Source: Polaromonas sp. YR568
GTDB lineage: Bacteria > Pseudomonadota > Gammaproteobacteria > Burkholderiales > Burkholderiaceae
Direction: 5' to 3'
NCBI GenBank assembly: GCA_945871335.1
Contig: CAMBWM010000037.1
Span: 1-13,876, forward strand
DNA length: 13,876 bases
Shown here one piece after another: positions 12,438 to 13,876 of this stretch. Made by a program: the position numbers and the translations under genes. Below the pieces are notes generated by a model. That model did not search any database. It was not told the origin of the DNA and saw only the letters and a program-made list of their open reading frames with translations. Within the stretch, counting starts at the first letter, position 1. Every line of letters starts with the position of its first letter.

Positions 12438-13313
12438 ATGTCCATCAGCCACTCTAACTACAACCCAGCTTGGCTGGACAGGATGTACAACAACCGTGCA
12501 CTGGTGCCGGACCATGCCGATTACTTTGCGCGCTGGGCTTTTCAATCGAGCTTGGCGCGGCAATCGCCAAATTGTCACATTGACTTGCGCTACGGAGACA
12601 GTGCCGGCGAGCAGCTTGATGTCTTTCCCGCAGCCGGTGGCCTGGGCAGTGGTGCACCGGTGGTGATTTTTATTCACGGCGGTTACTGGCGCTCGCTCGA
12701 CAAGGCCGACCACTCCTTCATCGCCCCTGCGCTCAACGCGGCCGGCGCTTGCGTGGTGGTGCCCAACTACGACTTGTGCCCGGCTGTGACCATCGAAGAG
12801 ATCACGCTGCAAATGGTCAGGGCGCTGGCCTGGACGTATCGCCATATCGCGCAATTCGGCGGCGACCCCGCGCGCATCACGGTCGCGGGGCATTCGGCGG
12901 GCGGGCATTTGGCCGCCATGCTGCTGACTTGCCAGTGGTCGCAATGGGCGCCAGACCTGCCGGTTGATCTGGTGAAAAACGCGCTGTCAATTTCCGGGCT
13001 GTTTGAGCTCGAATCGTTACGCCACACGCCGTTTTTGAAAGACGCTTTGCAGCTCACGCTGGCCCAGGTGCTGCGCTTGAGCCCGGCGTGGTTGCCGCCG
13101 CCGCAGGGCCGCTTGTTTGCGGTGGCCGGCGCCGAAGAAAGCGCCGAGTTCCTGCGCCACAACGTACTAATACAGCAAGCCTGGGGCCATCGCGTGGTGC
13201 CGGTACGGGACGAGTTGCCTGGGCTGAACCATTTCAGCATCCTCGAAGCCATGGGCCAGCCCGGTCATTTGTTGAACCAGCGCGTCTTGCAACTGATGCA
13301 AGCTACAGCCTGA
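12438..13313 (+). CDS. Alpha/beta hydrolase resembling animal-type kynurenine formamidase
   Basis: A 291-residue cytosolic protein with the HGGYW oxyanion motif at 80-84, nucleophile Ser153 in GHSAGGH (151-157), likely base His265 in LNHF, and an acid near Glu233-Glu237. The segment SISGLFELESLRHTPF (184-199) followed by VLRLSP (211-216) recalls the SG-(V/I)-(Y/F)-(D/E)-L pattern of the AFMID family, which hydrolyses N-formylkynurenine in tryptophan breakdown. The bacterial KynB most often found with kynA and kynU is an unrelated metal enzyme, so this is a family-level call only; no kyn gene is nearby. The acid being Glu rather than Asp is unusual and uncertain. The gene is divergent from the hydrolase-Bug pair and its stop lies 2 bp from that of the convergent guaC. 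Confidence 0.88.
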   Translation: MSISHSNYNPAWLDRMYNNRALVPDHADYFARWAFQSSLARQSPNCHIDLRYGDSAGEQLDVFPAAGGLGSGAPVVIFIHGGYWRSLDKADHSFIAPALNAAGACVVVPNYDLCPAVTIEEITLQMVRALAWTYRHIAQFGGDPARITVAGHSAGGHLAAMLLTCQWSQWAPDLPVDLVKNALSISGLFELESLRHTPFLKDALQLTLAQVLRLSPAWLPPPQGRLFAVAGAEESAEFLRHNVLIQQAWGHRVVPVRDELPGLNHFSILEAMGQPGHLLNQRVLQLMQATA

Positions 13314-13315
13314 AA

Positions 13316-13876
13316 TCACATCAGCAAATGCTCGCCTGCGTTGTCGCCGCCCAGGGTGACGTAGTTGACTTTGCGGATGTCCATCAGTTTTTTGCCGCCC
13401 GCGTAGCTGATTGAGCTTTGAACGTCCTGCTCCATCTCCACCAGCGTTTCGGCCAGCGTGCCCTTGATCGGCTCAAGGATGCGCTTGCCTTCAACGTGCT
13501 TGTACTCCCCCTTGTTGAAGTCGGAGGCTGAGCCGTAATATTCTTTGAACAGCTTGCCGTCCACCTCAACGGTCTGGCCTGGGCTTTCCTCGTGGCCGGC
13601 CAGCAGGGAGCCGATCATCACCATGGTGGCGCCGAAGCGGATCGACTTGGCGATGTCACCATGCTCACGGATACCGCCGTCGGCAATGATGGGTTTGGTG
13701 GCCACACGGGCGCACCACTTGAGCGCTGACAGCTGCCAGCCGCCGGTGCCAAAGCCGGTCTTGAGTTTGGTGATGCAGACCTTGCCGGGGCCGATGCCCA
13801 CTTTGGTGGCATCAGCGCCCCAGTTTTCCAGGTCGATGATGGCCTCGGGCGTGGCCACGTTGCCGGCAATCACAAA
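13316..13876 (-). CDS. guaC: GMP reductase, Firmicutes-type (GuaC type 2), C-terminal part
   Basis: GMP reductase converts GMP to IMP with NADPH, releasing ammonia, and so links guanine and adenine nucleotide pools. The visible 186 codons run off the window; the frame is open through base 13876 (F-V-I-A-G-N), so the true start is outside. Seen: the GxGPGxxC loop VGIGPGKVC with the catalytic Cys, [19 protein letters not shown], the [12 protein letters not shown] phosphate-site segment, and the C-terminal flap [15 protein letters not shown]. The [10 protein letters not shown] and KHVEGKR segments match the B. subtilis GuaC/YumD branch rather than E. coli GuaC. IMP dehydrogenase is excluded by the GHEESPG context, the lack of CBS-domain sequence in this part, and the short C-terminus. 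It converges on the upstream hydrolase with 2 bp between stops. Confidence 0.95.
   Translation of the reverse strand, partial: FVIAGNVATPEAIIDLENWGADATKVGIGPGKVCITKLKTGFGTGGWQLSALKWCARVATKPIIADGGIREHGDIAKSIRFGATMVMIGSLLAGHEESPGQTVEVDGKLFKEYYGSASDFNKGEYKHVEGKRILEPIKGTLAETLVEMEQDVQSSISYAGGKKLMDIRKVNYVTLGGDNAGEHLLM

Noticed and set aside
1..13876. Defence system, toxin-antitoxin pair, prophage, insertion sequence or CRISPR array
   Set aside because: Every sizeable open frame with good motifs belongs to a known housekeeping or metabolic family. I saw no repeat-spacer pattern, transposase, terminal inverted repeats or tRNA-linked attachment site.

Overview
The window reads as chromosomal DNA of a Gram-negative betaproteobacterium of the order Burkholderiales, probably a member of the Comamonadaceae (Rhodoferax/Polaromonas-like). 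Reasons: the order rpsP-rimM-trmD-rplS followed by a NudL-type Nudix gene and a CobD/CbiB-like gene, the Ste24-like M48 peptidase / pterin dehydratase / rsgA cluster divergent from orn, an orphan Bug (TctC-type) periplasmic binding protein, and moderately GC-rich coding sequence. The genus is an inference from remembered gene order and protein style, not from a search.

Layout. Positions 1-2100: the 3' end of rpsP, then rimM, trmD and rplS, a translation and tRNA-modification operon. It has a strong hairpin between rpsP and rimM, a possible extra promoter at the end of trmD, a leader of about 125 nt before rplS, and a clear intrinsic terminator after rplS. 2128-3890: a CoA-pyrophosphatase-like Nudix hydrolase and a divergent CobD/CbiB-family membrane protein, both forward. 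3920-6473 (reverse): a tight cluster reading M48 peptidase, then pterin-4a-carbinolamine dehydratase, then rsgA, each junction overlapping by 4 nt. 6509-7072 orn (forward) and 7164-7886 a TonB-type protein. 7887-8171: a long leader with a good sigma70-like promoter and several hairpins. 8172-10136: a DEAD-box RNA helicase with an RGG/Phe-rich tail, closed by a strong terminator that probably works in both directions. 10254-12141 (reverse): an alpha/beta hydrolase followed 4 nt later by a Bug-family binding protein. 12438-13313 (forward): a kynurenine-formamidase-like alpha/beta hydrolase. 13316-13876 (reverse, cut by the window edge): a Firmicutes-type GMP reductase, meeting the previous gene with only 2 bp between stop codons.

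How the genes relate. Most of the window is housekeeping: ribosome assembly and tRNA methylation (RimM, TrmD, S16, L19, RsgA), RNA turnover and remodelling (Orn, DEAD-box helicase), nucleotide and cofactor clean-up (NudL-like, GuaC, PCD). The accessory part is 10254-13313, where a cytosolic hydrolase is co-transcribed with a periplasmic solute-binding protein and faces a second hydrolase across a regulatory gap of about 300 bp.

I found no tRNA or rRNA gene, insertion sequence, prophage, CRISPR array, toxin-antitoxin pair or recognisable defence system. I see no convincing undescribed multi-gene system. The best leads are RNA-level control elements (rpsP-rimM hairpin, rplS leader, helicase leader) and the hydrolase/Bug pair.
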